From NCBI GenBank assembly GCA_014650415.1, contig BMUX01000001.1, forward strand, positions 186,001-250,000: 64,000 nt of DNA, in the 5' to 3' direction. Source of the DNA: Streptomyces spiroverticillatus. GTDB taxonomy: Bacteria; Actinomycetota; Actinomycetes; Streptomycetales; Streptomycetaceae. A program made the position numbers and the translations under genes. Shown here piece by piece: positions 7,738 to 15,835 of this stretch; position 1 is the stretch's first letter, and every line of letters starts with the position of its first letter. The notes under the pieces were generated by a model, which did no database searches, was not told where the DNA came from, and saw only the letters and a program-made list of their open reading frames with translations.

Positions 7738-8235
7738 TCAGGTCGTGTCGGGGTCGAACACCGGGCGTTCCTCCTTGCGGAGGTTCGCCGGAGCCGGAGC
7801 CGGAGCCGTAGCCTGAGCCTGAGCCGTCTCCGGCTTCTTCGTCAGGTCCGCCTTGGGCGCCTCGGCCACCGGCTCGTCGGAAGGCGTCCGGGCCGTCGGC
7901 CGCGCCTTCCCGTTCACCACGTCCGTGACCTCCTGCAGCTCCCCGCGCAGGTCGAAGCTCTCCCGGATCTCCTTGAGACCGAGGTCGTCCCCGCCGTGCT
8001 CGGCCAGCTGCTTGCGCACGAAGTTCTTGGGGTTGAGGTCCTCGAACTCGAAGTCCTTGAACTCAGGACCCAGCTCGCTGCGGATGTCCTGCTTCGCGCT
8101 GTCCGAGAACTCCCGGATCTTGCGGATGGTCCGCGTGACGTCCTGGATCAGCTTCGGCAGCTTGTCCGGGCCGAAGATGAGCACGGCGAGGACCGCGAGC
8201 GTCAACAGCTCCAGTCCGCCTATGTCACTGAACAC
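7738..8235 (-). CDS. tatB: Sec-independent protein translocase subunit TatB
   Basis: 165 aa from GTG 8235 with AAGGAG upstream. It begins with MFSDIGGLELLTLAVLAVL, the short periplasm-facing end and single membrane helix of TatB, then the hinge FGPDKLPKL, an amphipathic helix (IQDVTRTIRKIREFSDSAK) and a charged, proline-rich tail. TatB, with TatC, recognises twin-arginine signal peptides and passes folded proteins to TatA. tatA/tatC are not in this window. Position just downstream of the ECF sigma / anti-sigma / htrA genes matches the mycobacterial order and links Tat export to envelope quality control. The own terminator suggests it closes that unit. Confidence 0.95.
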   Translation of the reverse strand: MFSDIGGLELLTLAVLAVLIFGPDKLPKLIQDVTRTIRKIREFSDSAKQDIRSELGPEFKDFEFEDLNPKNFVRKQLAEHGGDDLGLKEIRESFDLRGELQEVTDVVNGKARPTARTPSDEPVAEAPKADLTKKPETAQAQATAPAPAPANLRKEERPVFDPDTT

Positions 8236-8384
8236 CTTGCAGCTCCTTGGATTCTCCGGGCGCGTTCCACGGTACCCGCCCCAGCTGTCCGGACGGTACC
8301 TTCAGGTGGCACCCATCTGTCGCCCACAGGGCCGTCCGACGTCGCCCGCCCCCGGCGCGGCGGAGCGCGCCGGGGCCGCCCGGG

Positions 8385-10361
8385 TCAGGAATCCCCGGCC
8401 GATCCGAGCACCAGGGTGACGTCCTGCGCCTTGCCGTCGCGCTCCAGCGTCAGGCCCATCCGTTCCCCCGGACGCCTTGACCGGATTTTGACGATCAGCT
8501 CCTCACCGCTGTGCACCCGCTGCCCGTCGATCTTGGTGATGATGTCGCCAGGCTTGATGCCCGCCTGCGCGCCGGGGCCGCCCGGGGTGACCGCCGGTGA
8601 GTCGTCGGCGCCCTTCGCGCCGACCTTGGCGCCGTCGCCGGTGAACTTCATGTCGAGGGAGACGCCGATCACCGGGTGGGTGGCCTTGCCGGTGCTTATC
8701 AATTCCTCGGCGACCCGCTTGGCCTGGTTGATCGGGATCGCGAAGCCGAGGCCGATGCTGCCCGCCTGGCCGCTGTCGAGGCCGCCGTTGTCGGGGCCGC
8801 GGATGGCGCTGTTGACGCCGATCACCCGGGCCTGGGAGTCGACCAGCGGGCCGCCGGAGTTGCCGGGGTTGATCGGGGCGTCGGTCTGGAGCGCGTCGAC
8901 GTAACTCACATCGCTCCCGTCGCCCTTCTCGCCGCCGGCGGTGATCGGGCGCTGCTTGGCGCTGATGATGCCGGCGGTGACGGTGTTCTGGAGGTCGAAG
9001 GGCGCGCCGATGGCGACCACGGGGTCGCCGACGCGGACGTTGTCGGAGTTCCCGAGCGGCAGCGGCTTCATCCCGGAGACGCCGGTGACCTTCACGACGG
9101 CGAGGTCGTAACCACTGTCCTTGCCGACGAGCTTGGCGCGGGCACTCTCGCCGCTGCTGAAGGTGAGGGAGATGACGCCGGTCTTGCCGGCCGGTTCCAC
9201 GACGTGGTTGTTGGTGAGGATGTGGCCCTTGTTGTCGAGGACGAAGCCGGTGCCGGTGCCCTTGCCGCTGCTGCCGCTGACGTGGAAGGTGACCACACTC
9301 GGCAGGGCGCTGGCGGCGATGCCCGCGACGGTGTCGGGAGCACGGTCGGTGGACCCCTTGCCGGTCTGCGGCAGCCGTACGGAACTGCCGCCGAAGCCGT
9401 CGTTGCGCTCGATGTACGCCCCCACCCCGCCGCCGATGCCGCCCGCGACCAGCGCGAGCACCAGCGCCCCGACGAACAGCCCACCGCGCCGCCGCTTCCT
9501 GGGCGGCTCCCCGGCGTACGTCAACGCCTGCGCCGGCGCCGCACTCCACGGGTCGTACTGGAGCCACTGCGACGCCGGGTAGGCGTGCGGGGCGTGCGGG
9601 TGCTCGGACTGCGGGGGCTGCTGGTGCGCGGCGGCATGCTGCGGGTCGTTCGATGCCTGCGGGTACGCCGGGACGGCGGGCTGCGGCGGAACGGAGGGGT
9701 GCGCGGGCGGCGTCACGGGGTGCGCGGACGGCGCATGCGGGCCGGGGGCGGAGGTGTGCGGGCTCGGCGCGGCCGGGGTCCGGGGCTGCTCCGGTGCCGG
9801 GCCGCCGCCGTACTGCGCAGGCGGTACGAGCGTGCCCTCGGCCGGGGTCGGCCGCTGCACCGGAGGCGCGGGCGCCCAGGGACCAGGCTCGCCGTAGGGC
9901 GGCGTGCCGTACGGATCGGGATCGTGCAGGGGCTTCGCCCGCCCCGCGCCGAAACCACCGACCGGCGCGCTCTCGGGGGCCTCGGCCGCACCCGTCGGGT
10001 CCGCCTCCTGCCGCGGCGGTATCGCGTCCCGGGGCTCGTCCGCCGGGGGTGCGGGCTCGCGGGAAGCGGTGGCCGGCTCCGGGTGCGCGGCCGCGTCCGG
10101 ACCGGGAGCGTGCTCCGGCACGGGCGGCGCGGTGTCCGGCGCGGGCGGCGTCGGGTCCGTCGCGGGAGGCGTCGGGTCCGAGCCGGGCCGTGCCGCTTCC
10201 GGTGCGGGAGGCGCGGTGTCCGGTCGTACGTCAGGAGCCTGCTCCGGCACCGGAGGGACCGTGTCCCGATCCCCCGACCCCGCCGTGTCCGGGGTGGGCC
10301 TCCCCTGCGCGGGGCGGCTCCACCACTTCGCCCGTGGTCCGGCGGGCTTGCCCTCGTCCAT
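8385..10361 (-). CDS. htrA: HtrA/DegP-like membrane serine protease with PDZ domain
   Basis: 658 aa. The ATG at 10361 follows GGGGAGAG. Residues 1 to about 285 are an unusually long Pro/Ala/Glu/His-rich, presumably disordered, cytoplasmic region ending QALTYAGEPPRKRRRGG. One membrane helix (about 292-315, FVGALVLALVAGGIGGGV) places the rest outside. The trypsin-like domain shows all three catalytic elements: LTNNHVV (His), GYDLAVVKV (Asp) and NPGNSGGPL (Ser). A C-terminal PDZ domain contains GPGAQAGIKPGDIITKIDG. This family degrades or holds misfolded exported proteins. Directly downstream of the ECF sigma and anti-sigma genes, it is a likely member of their regulon. Confidence 0.95.
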   Translation of the reverse strand: MDEGKPAGPRAKWWSRPAQGRPTPDTAGSGDRDTVPPVPEQAPDVRPDTAPPAPEAARPGSDPTPPATDPTPPAPDTAPPVPEHAPGPDAAAHPEPATASREPAPPADEPRDAIPPRQEADPTGAAEAPESAPVGGFGAGRAKPLHDPDPYGTPPYGEPGPWAPAPPVQRPTPAEGTLVPPAQYGGGPAPEQPRTPAAPSPHTSAPGPHAPSAHPVTPPAHPSVPPQPAVPAYPQASNDPQHAAAHQQPPQSEHPHAPHAYPASQWLQYDPWSAAPAQALTYAGEPPRKRRRGGLFVGALVLALVAGGIGGGVGAYIERNDGFGGSSVRLPQTGKGSTDRAPDTVAGIAASALPSVVTFHVSGSSGKGTGTGFVLDNKGHILTNNHVVEPAGKTGVISLTFSSGESARAKLVGKDSGYDLAVVKVTGVSGMKPLPLGNSDNVRVGDPVVAIGAPFDLQNTVTAGIISAKQRPITAGGEKGDGSDVSYVDALQTDAPINPGNSGGPLVDSQARVIGVNSAIRGPDNGGLDSGQAGSIGLGFAIPINQAKRVAEELISTGKATHPVIGVSLDMKFTGDGAKVGAKGADDSPAVTPGGPGAQAGIKPGDIITKIDGQRVHSGEELIVKIRSRRPGERMGLTLERDGKAQDVTLVLGSAGDS

Positions 10362-10481
10362 GCTCTCCCCGCAACTGCCCTTGGCCCCCGCCGACCGCGG
10401 CGGGAACCGGTCTCCGCGCCCGTGGCGGGCACCCCTTCCCTGGATTCAACCAGGTTTGCGATTGCGTGCGCAGAGTGCGGG

Positions 10482-11462
10482 TCAGCGACTGCGGGAAACG
10501 GAGAGCTCGGGCGTGGCCGGTGCGGCCAGTTGACCGGGCGGCGCAGGCGTCGTCGTGGGGGCCGGGCCCCGGCCGAGCAGCGGCAGTGTGTACGAGGTGT
10601 CCGTGAGGGGGACGGAGACGGGGTACACCCGCAGCCCCCGGTCCCACCGGCCCTGACCGCGCAACAGCCCCTGCGGCGGCCCCTGCTGGGCGCCGAGCGG
10701 TCGCGTCGTCAGTCCCGCCCCGTACGGAACGGGGGGCGCGGCGGCGGTGCCAGCGCGGTTGCCCGAGGTGGCCGACAGGAGCGTCGCACTTCCCGAACCG
10801 ACGCTGGTCGCCCCGCCCTGGCGGCGGCTGCTGTCCGTGCCGCCGGCCGGGGTCGCGGCCCGGGTGGGGACGAGGCCGCCCGCCCGCTCGCCCCTGGCGG
10901 TGGGGTTGTTGGGGGTCTCGGCGGGGAGTGCGCCGCCGAGCGCGATCGCGGCCAGCGACACCGCGCTCGCCGCGGCGAACGCGAACCGGCGCGGCCTGCG
11001 CCCGCCCGTCCGCTCGGTCTCGGTCCTGCCGACCTCGTGGATGCGGAATCCCCGGTCACGGGAGGCGCCGGGCAGGACGCCCGGGTGGCCGTCCTGAGGT
11101 TCGTAACCGATCCGGCTGCCGAAGCCCAGCGGACTCTCGGAGGCGTAGACCCCGAAGGCCGTGCCCTCGCCGAATCTTCTGCGGCCCGGCGGTCCGTCAC
11201 CGCCCGGGCCCTCTTCGTCGTCCGAGCCGCCGGGCAGGCCCTGGAGCCGGGCCAGGAAGCCCGCGGAGGGGGCGGGGGGTGCGCTCTGCGCGAAGACGTC
11301 CTTCAGCCTGCGCTGCGCGTCGGCCTCGGCCTTGCACTTGGCGCAGGTCGCCAGATGGGCCAGGACCCGCTCGCGCGAGTCGTGCCCGAGTTCGCCGTCC
11401 ACCAGGGCGGCGAGCCGGTCCCCGAGGTGCTGTTCCGCCGGGGTGGGCCGGGATCCGCTCAC
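10482..11462 (-). CDS. Zinc-type transmembrane anti-sigma factor (RseA-like)
   Basis: 326 aa from GTG 11462, whose GTGA overlaps the sigma factor stop, so the pair is translationally coupled. The N-terminal cytoplasmic domain carries the ZAS motif HLATCAKC (His36, Cys40, Cys43), which binds zinc and clasps the cognate sigma factor. A low-complexity linker follows, then one membrane helix (about 158-178, [18 protein letters not shown]) and a roughly 145-residue Pro/Thr/Ser-rich extracytoplasmic tail. It is the counterpart of mycobacterial RseA by position and motif. The long outer part offers a site for regulated proteolysis, possibly by the neighbouring HtrA, but that is inference. Confidence 0.9.
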   Translation of the reverse strand: MSGSRPTPAEQHLGDRLAALVDGELGHDSRERVLAHLATCAKCKAEADAQRRLKDVFAQSAPPAPSAGFLARLQGLPGGSDDEEGPGGDGPPGRRRFGEGTAFGVYASESPLGFGSRIGYEPQDGHPGVLPGASRDRGFRIHEVGRTETERTGGRRPRRFAFAAASAVSLAAIALGGALPAETPNNPTARGERAGGLVPTRAATPAGGTDSSRRQGGATSVGSGSATLLSATSGNRAGTAAAPPVPYGAGLTTRPLGAQQGPPQGLLRGQGRWDRGLRVYPVSVPLTDTSYTLPLLGRGPAPTTTPAPPGQLAAPATPELSVSRSR

Positions 11463-12250
11463 CCGAGACCCCCCTCTCCGGCCGGAGAGGGCACGAACGG
11501 CACACCCGCGCCCACGGCGGCCATCGCGCGCTGCTCGGCGCGGGCCTGCGGGGAACGGTGCTTGAGCGCCTTGCGCAGGTGGGAGCGGCCGCGGTGGATG
11601 CGGCTGCGGACCGTGCCGAGCTTGACGCCGAGGGTCGCGGCGATCTCCTCGTACGACAGTCCTTCGATGTCGCAGAGGACGACGGCGGCGCGGAACTCGG
11701 GCGCGAGGGTGTCCAGCGCCTGCTGCACGTCGGCGTCGAAGTGGGTGTCCTGGAAGGCCTGCTGGGGCGACGGGTCGCGGCTGGGCAGCCGCTCGGCCGC
11801 GTCGTCGCCGAGCGAGTCGAAGCGGATGCGCTGCTTGCGGCGCACCATGTCCAGGAAGAGGTTGGTCGTGATCCGGTGCAGCCAGCCCTCGAAGGTGCCG
11901 GGCGTGTACGTCGACAGCGAGCGGAAGACCCGGACGAAGACTTCCTGGGTCAGGTCCTCCGCGTCGTGCTGATTGCCCGTCAGGCGGTAGGCCAGGCGGT
12001 AGACGCGGGTGCTGTGCGTGCTGACGATCTCCTCCCAGGTGGGAGGCGTCCACGTCTCCTCCGCGTCCGAGAAGTCGGCGAAGGTCGCCGTGGTGGCCAC
12101 GGGGGTGGAGGTCGAACGGTCAGCGGTGTCGGTCACGGATTTCGGCTCGCCCGCAGACCTGAAGAAGCGTGAGAACACTCCTCCCCGATCACCGGCCGCA
12201 GCCGCACCTCCCCTGTCGGCTCTGGTGGTGTCCAGTGGAGCCCCTACCAT
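11459..12250 (-). CDS. sigE: ECF RNA polymerase sigma factor, SigE-like
   Basis: 263 aa from ATG 12250 ([10 protein letters not shown], with GAGGTGG upstream); another ATG at 12331 would add 27 residues. A longer frame to 12400 would begin upstream of the predicted promoter and is unlikely. Region 2 contains [19 protein letters not shown] and [20 protein letters not shown]; region 4 contains [19 protein letters not shown] and [17 protein letters not shown], nearly identical to M. tuberculosis SigE. The N-terminal extension of about 70-80 residues is variable. It is followed by its anti-sigma factor, HtrA and TatB, so it should govern extracytoplasmic stress. Note that this is not the Streptomyces gene already named sigE elsewhere; the symbol reflects the mycobacterial counterpart. 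Confidence 0.93.
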   Translation of the reverse strand: MVGAPLDTTRADRGGAAAAGDRGGVFSRFFRSAGEPKSVTDTADRSTSTPVATTATFADFSDAEETWTPPTWEEIVSTHSTRVYRLAYRLTGNQHDAEDLTQEVFVRVFRSLSTYTPGTFEGWLHRITTNLFLDMVRRKQRIRFDSLGDDAAERLPSRDPSPQQAFQDTHFDADVQQALDTLAPEFRAAVVLCDIEGLSYEEIAATLGVKLGTVRSRIHRGRSHLRKALKHRSPQARAEQRAMAAVGAGVPFVPSPAGEGGLG

Positions 12251-12351
12251 AACCACCTCGCCCGTTAGCTCCGGATAAGAGTCTTTGCGTGAATTTTGGG
12301 ACCCTTGCCGGTCCCGCTCTCCGTGATCCATCTGTGCCCCCTGCCCTCTCC

Positions 12352-12379
12352 TAACGACCGGTCCCATCTGCGAGTTCCC
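12352..12379 (-). promoter_or_regulatory. Predicted ECF-type autoregulatory promoter of the sigma gene
   Basis: On the minus strand GGGAAC (12379-12374) is followed after 17 nt by CGTTA (12356-12352). This matches the GGAAC-N16/18-CGTT consensus of SigE-group ECF sigma factors. Transcription would begin about 12345, in front of the sigma gene. The match supports autoregulation and argues against a sigma start at 12400. Confidence 0.65.
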
Positions 12380-12402
12380 GACTCCAGCGGATACAGTCAC
12401 CG

Positions 12403-13068
12403 TTGCGCCAACTACGGGGACAGGAGAGGGTCATTACCGCCAACCGGCAGACGAGCTGGGCGTTCGCCGACGCCTACGTCGCCGAGGACGACACTCTGCG
12501 CTGGGCCCGGGACCGGGCCCGGGACGCGGGCGTCCCCTCGGTGTCCCCGGGCACCGGCGCCGCGCTGCGGCTGCTGGCCGGGACCGCGGACGCCAAGGCC
12601 GTCGCCGAGATCGGTACGGGCACGGGCGTGTCCGGCATCTATCTGCTGCACGGGATGCGCCCCGACGGCGTGCTGACCACCGTCGACCTGGAGCCCGAGC
12701 GGCAGGGCTTCGCCAAGCAGGCGTTCCGCTCGGCGGGCTTCGCCGGGAACCGGGCGCGCTTCATTCCGGGCCGCGCCCTGGACGTACTGCCGCGTCTGGC
12801 GGACGGCGGGTACGACCTCGTCTTCTGCGACGGCGACCGACTGGAGTCGCTGGACTATCTCGCTGAATCGTTGCGGCTGCTGCGACCTGGCGGTCTGGTG
12901 TGCTTCGAGGGCGTCTTCGCGGACGGCCGCACGGTGGACTCCGCCGCCCAGCCCGCCGAGGTGCTGCGCCTGCGGGAGCTGCTGCGCACGGTGCGCGAGT
13001 CGACGGAGCTGGTGTCCTCGCTGCTGCCGGTGGGCGACGGGCTGCTGTGCGCGGTGCGCAGGGGCTGA
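12403..13068 (+). CDS. Class I SAM-dependent O-methyltransferase
   Basis: 221 aa, divergent from the sigma gene. Residues about 65-75 hold the SAM motif [25 protein letters not shown] binds the ribose; FCDGDR and [15 protein letters not shown] complete the Rossmann fold. The family is the catechol-O-methyltransferase-like group, whose substrate here is unknown. The start is uncertain: there is no in-frame ATG or GTG between the upstream stop and conserved sequence. TTG 12403 is the only conventional option and lacks a ribosome site, whereas AGGAGAGG at 12422-12429 sits just before an ATT codon (12433). A counterpart (Rv1220c) flanks sigE in M. tuberculosis in the same orientation. Confidence 0.88.
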   Translation: MRQLRGQERVITANRQTSWAFADAYVAEDDTLRWARDRARDAGVPSVSPGTGAALRLLAGTADAKAVAEIGTGTGVSGIYLLHGMRPDGVLTTVDLEPERQGFAKQAFRSAGFAGNRARFIPGRALDVLPRLADGGYDLVFCDGDRLESLDYLAESLRLLRPGGLVCFEGVFADGRTVDSAAQPAEVLRLRELLRTVRESTELVSSLLPVGDGLLCAVRRG

Positions 13069-13125
13069 GGCCCGTCCTGAGGCCCGTCCTGCCCGTCCCC
13101 GGACTCACCACTGCCCCCGGACACA

Positions 13126-13167
13126 CCACTGCCCCGGTGACGCGCTCGCGCGCGGCCGGGGCAGTGG
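13126..13167. terminator. Terminator hairpin after the methyltransferase
   Basis: Perfect 12-bp inverted repeat, CCACTGCCCCGG and complement, with an 18-nt GC-rich loop. It lies between the convergent methyltransferase and DUF3117 genes and could serve both. Confidence 0.8.
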
Positions 13168-13198
13168 AGAGATGTAGAGCGCTTTCCGCCTTCAGGCG

Positions 13199-13366
13199 TT
13201 AGCCGACGACCTTCTTCAGGGCGTCGCCGAGTGCATCGGCCTCGTCCGGAGTCAGCTCGACGACAAGTCGACCGCCGCCTTCGAGCGGAACGCGCATGAC
13301 GATGCCCCGCCCCTCCTTGGTCACCTCGAGCGGGCCGTCGCCCGTCCGCGGCTTCATGGCCGCCAT
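13199..13366 (-). CDS. DUF3117 small conserved actinobacterial protein
   Basis: 55-aa protein. Begins MAAMKPRTGDGPLEV at ATG 13366 with AGGAAGGGG upstream and ends ALGDALKKVVG before TAA at 13199. It contains GRGIVMRVPLEGGGRLVVE, characteristic of the highly conserved DUF3117 family found across Actinobacteria (Rv1211 in M. tuberculosis). It looks like a small beta-sheet plus helix (LTPDEADALGDAL). Function unknown. It is probably transcribed alone, from the AT-richer region to its right. Confidence 0.93.
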   Translation of the reverse strand: MAAMKPRTGDGPLEVTKEGRGIVMRVPLEGGGRLVVELTPDEADALGDALKKVVG

Positions 13367-13699
13367 GCTCGTTCCCCTTCCTGAAACCAGCTCACGCAGC
13401 CGACAACCCAGGTGTCACCGGCATCGAACACATTGCTTCCAGGCCATTATCCCGCATCGCAGGACCCAATGACCAACATCGGTTCGCATCGCTTGCGCAA
13501 CGCGCAGCCGCAAAACCACTCAATTCGGCGATCCGGCTGCGATACTTCGCCGCTTCGTACCGTCCCCGGACGTCTTTTTGTTTGACGCAGGTCACATGTG
13601 CAGCTTCCGAGATCTCCGCCATGCTGGCCTGTGCATGCCCATTTTTCCGCTCCCGGGAGCCTCTCAGCGCTCCCGGAGGCCTTCAGGAGGGGACCGACC
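13367..13699. other. Divergent intergenic region, DUF3117 / enoyl-CoA hydratase
   Basis: About 330 bp, visibly richer in A and T than its surroundings, upstream of both genes. Possible promoter-like elements are GGATAAT read leftwards (near 13446-13452) and TTTGACG read rightwards (near 13581), but neither has a convincing partner hexamer. No open frame with coding bias and no strong hairpin. Presumed promoters of both genes. Confidence 0.4.
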
Positions 13700-14500
13700 A
13701 TGGCCGACACCGTGCTCTACGAGGTGACCGACGGACTCGGGACGATCACGATCAACCGTCCCGACGCCATGAACGCGATGAACACCGAGGCCAAGGTCGC
13801 CCTGCGGGAGGCGGTGCTGGCCGCCGCCGAGGACACGGCGGTACGGGCGGTCCTGCTGACGGCGACCGGGCGGGCGTTCTGCGTCGGTCAGGACCTCAAG
13901 GAGCACATCTCCTCGCTGACCGCCGACCGCGAGGCGGGCACCGGCAACACGATGAGCACCGTGCGCGAGCACTACAACCCGATCCTCCGGGCCCTCGTCG
14001 ACATGCCGAAGCCGGTCGTCGCGGGGATCAACGGGGTCGCCGCCGGTGCGGGGCTGGGCTTCGCGCTGGCCGCCGACTACCGGATCGCCGCCGACACGTC
14101 CGCGTTCAACACCTCTTTCGCCGGGGTCGCGCTGACCGCGGACTCGGGCGTGTCCTGGACGCTGCCGCGGCTGATCGGCTACGGCCGGGCCTCCGACCTG
14201 CTGCTCTTCCCGCGCTCGATCAAGGCGCAGGAGGCCCTGGAGCTGGGTCTGGTGAACCGGGTGGTGCCGGCCGCCGCGCTGGCCGCCGAGGCGACGGCCA
14301 TGGCGCGGGCGCTCGCGGAGGGTCCGACGGTCGCGTACGCCGCGCTGAAGGCGTCTCTCGCGTACGGCTCGGAGCACGGCCTGAGCGACACGCTGGAGAA
14401 GGAGGACGAACTCCAGTCGCTGGCGGGCGCCTCGGAGGACCACGCCATCGCGGTCCAGGCCTTCGTCGACAAGGCGAAGCCGAAGTACCTGGGCCGCTGA
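13700..14500 (+). CDS. Enoyl-CoA hydratase/isomerase family protein
   Basis: 266 aa from ATG 13700 with AGGAGGGG upstream. Crotonase fold: TITINRPDAMNAM at the start, the CoA/oxyanion segments GRAFCVGQDLKEH and INGVAAGAGLGFALAADYRI, then SFAGVALTADSGVSWTLPRL. The C-terminal helices close the active site. It resembles PaaG/EchA-type hydratases or isomerases of fatty acid or phenylacetate breakdown. In the segment where hydratases carry a second glutamate, this protein has ADSGVSW, so isomerase or atypical activity is possible. Stand-alone gene, convergent with tag; substrate unknown. Confidence 0.9.
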   Translation: MADTVLYEVTDGLGTITINRPDAMNAMNTEAKVALREAVLAAAEDTAVRAVLLTATGRAFCVGQDLKEHISSLTADREAGTGNTMSTVREHYNPILRALVDMPKPVVAGINGVAAGAGLGFALAADYRIAADTSAFNTSFAGVALTADSGVSWTLPRLIGYGRASDLLLFPRSIKAQEALELGLVNRVVPAAALAAEATAMARALAEGPTVAYAALKASLAYGSEHGLSDTLEKEDELQSLAGASEDHAIAVQAFVDKAKPKYLGR

Positions 14501-14525
14501 GCCGGGCCGGGGGCCTGAGTTCTGG

Positions 14526-15140
14526 TCAGCCCGCCTTGGTGCGCCGCTTCTTCGCGGCCTTGCCGCCGCCCCGGGCGACGCAGTCGGCGAGGTGGTCGTC
14601 GACCAGGCCGCACGCCTGCATCAGGGCGTAGGCCGTGGTCGGGCCGACGAAGCGGATGCCGCGTTTCTTGAGGTCCTTGGCGAGCGCCGTCGACTCGGGG
14701 GTGACGGCGGGTACGTCAGCGAGCGTGCGGGGTGCGGGGCGGCCGGCCGGGTCGGGGGCGTGCGACCAGATCAGCCGGTCGAGGTCGCCCTCGGGCCACT
14801 CGGCGAGGACGCGCGCGTTGGCGAGGGTGGCCTCGATCTTGGCGCGGTTGCGGATGATGCCGGGGTCGGCGAGCAGACGGGCCGCGTCGTCGTCCGTGAA
14901 GCGGGCGACCTTCGCGATCTCGAAGCCGGCGAAGGCGGTGCGGAAGCCCTCGCGGCGGCGCAGGATCGTCAGCCAGGACAGGCCCGACTGGAAGGCCTCC
15001 AGGCACAGCCGCTCGTACAGCGCGTCGTCGCCGTGGACCGGGCGGCCCCACTCCGTGTCGTGGTACGCCGTGTAGTCCTCCGTGGAGAGCCCCCAGGGGC
15101 AGCGCAGCGCGCCGTCGGGGCCGGGTGCTGCTGCGGTCAC
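14526..15140 (-). CDS. tag: DNA-3-methyladenine glycosylase I
   Basis: 204 aa from GTG 15140, whose GTGA overlaps the upstream stop. The Tag fold is clear: RCPWGLSTEDYTAYHDTEWGRP (Cys and His of the zinc snap, Trp/Tyr of the base pocket), FQSGLSWLTILRRREGFR, and GIIRNRAKIEATLANA. The conserved YALMQACGLVDDHLADC closes the snap (His, Cys). It removes 3-methyladenine from alkylated DNA. The basic tail KAAKKRRTKAG may aid DNA binding. Coupling to a DivIVA-domain membrane protein is conserved as Rv1209-tagA in mycobacteria. Confidence 0.94.
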   Translation of the reverse strand: MTAAAPGPDGALRCPWGLSTEDYTAYHDTEWGRPVHGDDALYERLCLEAFQSGLSWLTILRRREGFRTAFAGFEIAKVARFTDDDAARLLADPGIIRNRAKIEATLANARVLAEWPEGDLDRLIWSHAPDPAGRPAPRTLADVPAVTPESTALAKDLKKRGIRFVGPTTAYALMQACGLVDDHLADCVARGGGKAAKKRRTKAG

Positions 15141-15718
15141 GGCTTGGGCTCCTCGGGGGCGGGGGGTGCGTCCTGGGGCTCGGGGGCTTCCGGGGCGGGT
15201 GCCGCTTCGGGCTCGGGGGCTTCGGGGACGGCGGCCTCGGCAGCAGGTGCCGGTGCAGCGGCTTCGGGCCCGGACGGGGCGGCGGAGTCCGGCGGGGCTG
15301 CGGCCTGCGCTGCTGGGGCTGCGGCGGGGGGTGTCCAGGGGTGCTCCGGCCCGGCGGGGGTGTGGTGCTTGGTGAAGAGGTCGGGGTTGCCCGGGGCGGT
15401 GGCCTGGGCGCCCGCGAGGGCCGCTTCCAGTTCGGCGATACGGGAGTCCCGTTCGGCCAGTTCCGCGCCGACCCGGCCCAGGACGTCGTCCACGTCCGCC
15501 ATCCGGTAGCCCCGTACGGCAAGCGGCAGGCGCAGCGCCTCGATGTCCGCGCGGCCGATCGGGCGGGTCAGCGGCAGCGGGTCCACCAGGTGGTCGGGGG
15601 CGGCCTCGGGCAGCGGCCCCTGCTCGCCGCCGGTGCCGACGACGGCGAGCGTCACGGCGGCGACGACCACCACCATCGCCAAGAGCAAGAACACGAACAC
15701 GAGCGGCTCCCCGGGCAC
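15137..15718 (-). CDS. DivIVA-domain membrane protein
   Basis: 193 aa. One N-terminal membrane helix (LVFVFLLLAMVVVVAAVTLAV), then a DivIVA-type segment: DIEALRLPLAVRGYRMADVD followed by a short coiled coil (DVLGRVGAELAERDSRIAEL). The C-terminal 80 residues are almost only Pro, Ala, Glu and Ser. DivIVA family proteins sense membrane curvature and organise polar growth, but this one has only the first element and its own anchor. Function not established; same neighbour arrangement (folP2, DivIVA-like, tag) as in mycobacteria. Confidence 0.82.
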   Translation of the reverse strand: MPGEPLVFVFLLLAMVVVVAAVTLAVVGTGGEQGPLPEAAPDHLVDPLPLTRPIGRADIEALRLPLAVRGYRMADVDDVLGRVGAELAERDSRIAELEAALAGAQATAPGNPDLFTKHHTPAGPEHPWTPPAAAPAAQAAAPPDSAAPSGPEAAAPAPAAEAAVPEAPEPEAAPAPEAPEPQDAPPAPEEPKP

Positions 15719-15835
15719 GGACTAGGACGGTGCGGAAATCTTCCGGCCCCGATCGTGCCATGCGGGTGTGACAGTTAAGGTCGCAGACGGCCTCACCTGG
15801 GCCGTCGGAGGTCCGTGACGAGGAGGAAGCTGAAG

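Noticed and set aside
9420..10361. HtrA proline-rich N-terminus as a separate gene or fusion
   Set aside because: It is in frame with a good start and ribosome site, and long disordered N-termini are usual for Streptomyces HtrA-like proteases.
8676..11972. Frame of more than 1,000 codons opposite htrA and the anti-sigma gene
   Set aside because: Low-complexity Arg/Gly/Val product, overlapping two clearly recognised genes; no ribosome site.
12251..12400. Sigma factor start at 12400
   Set aside because: It would place the start upstream of the predicted ECF promoter, and the extra residues have no family similarity.
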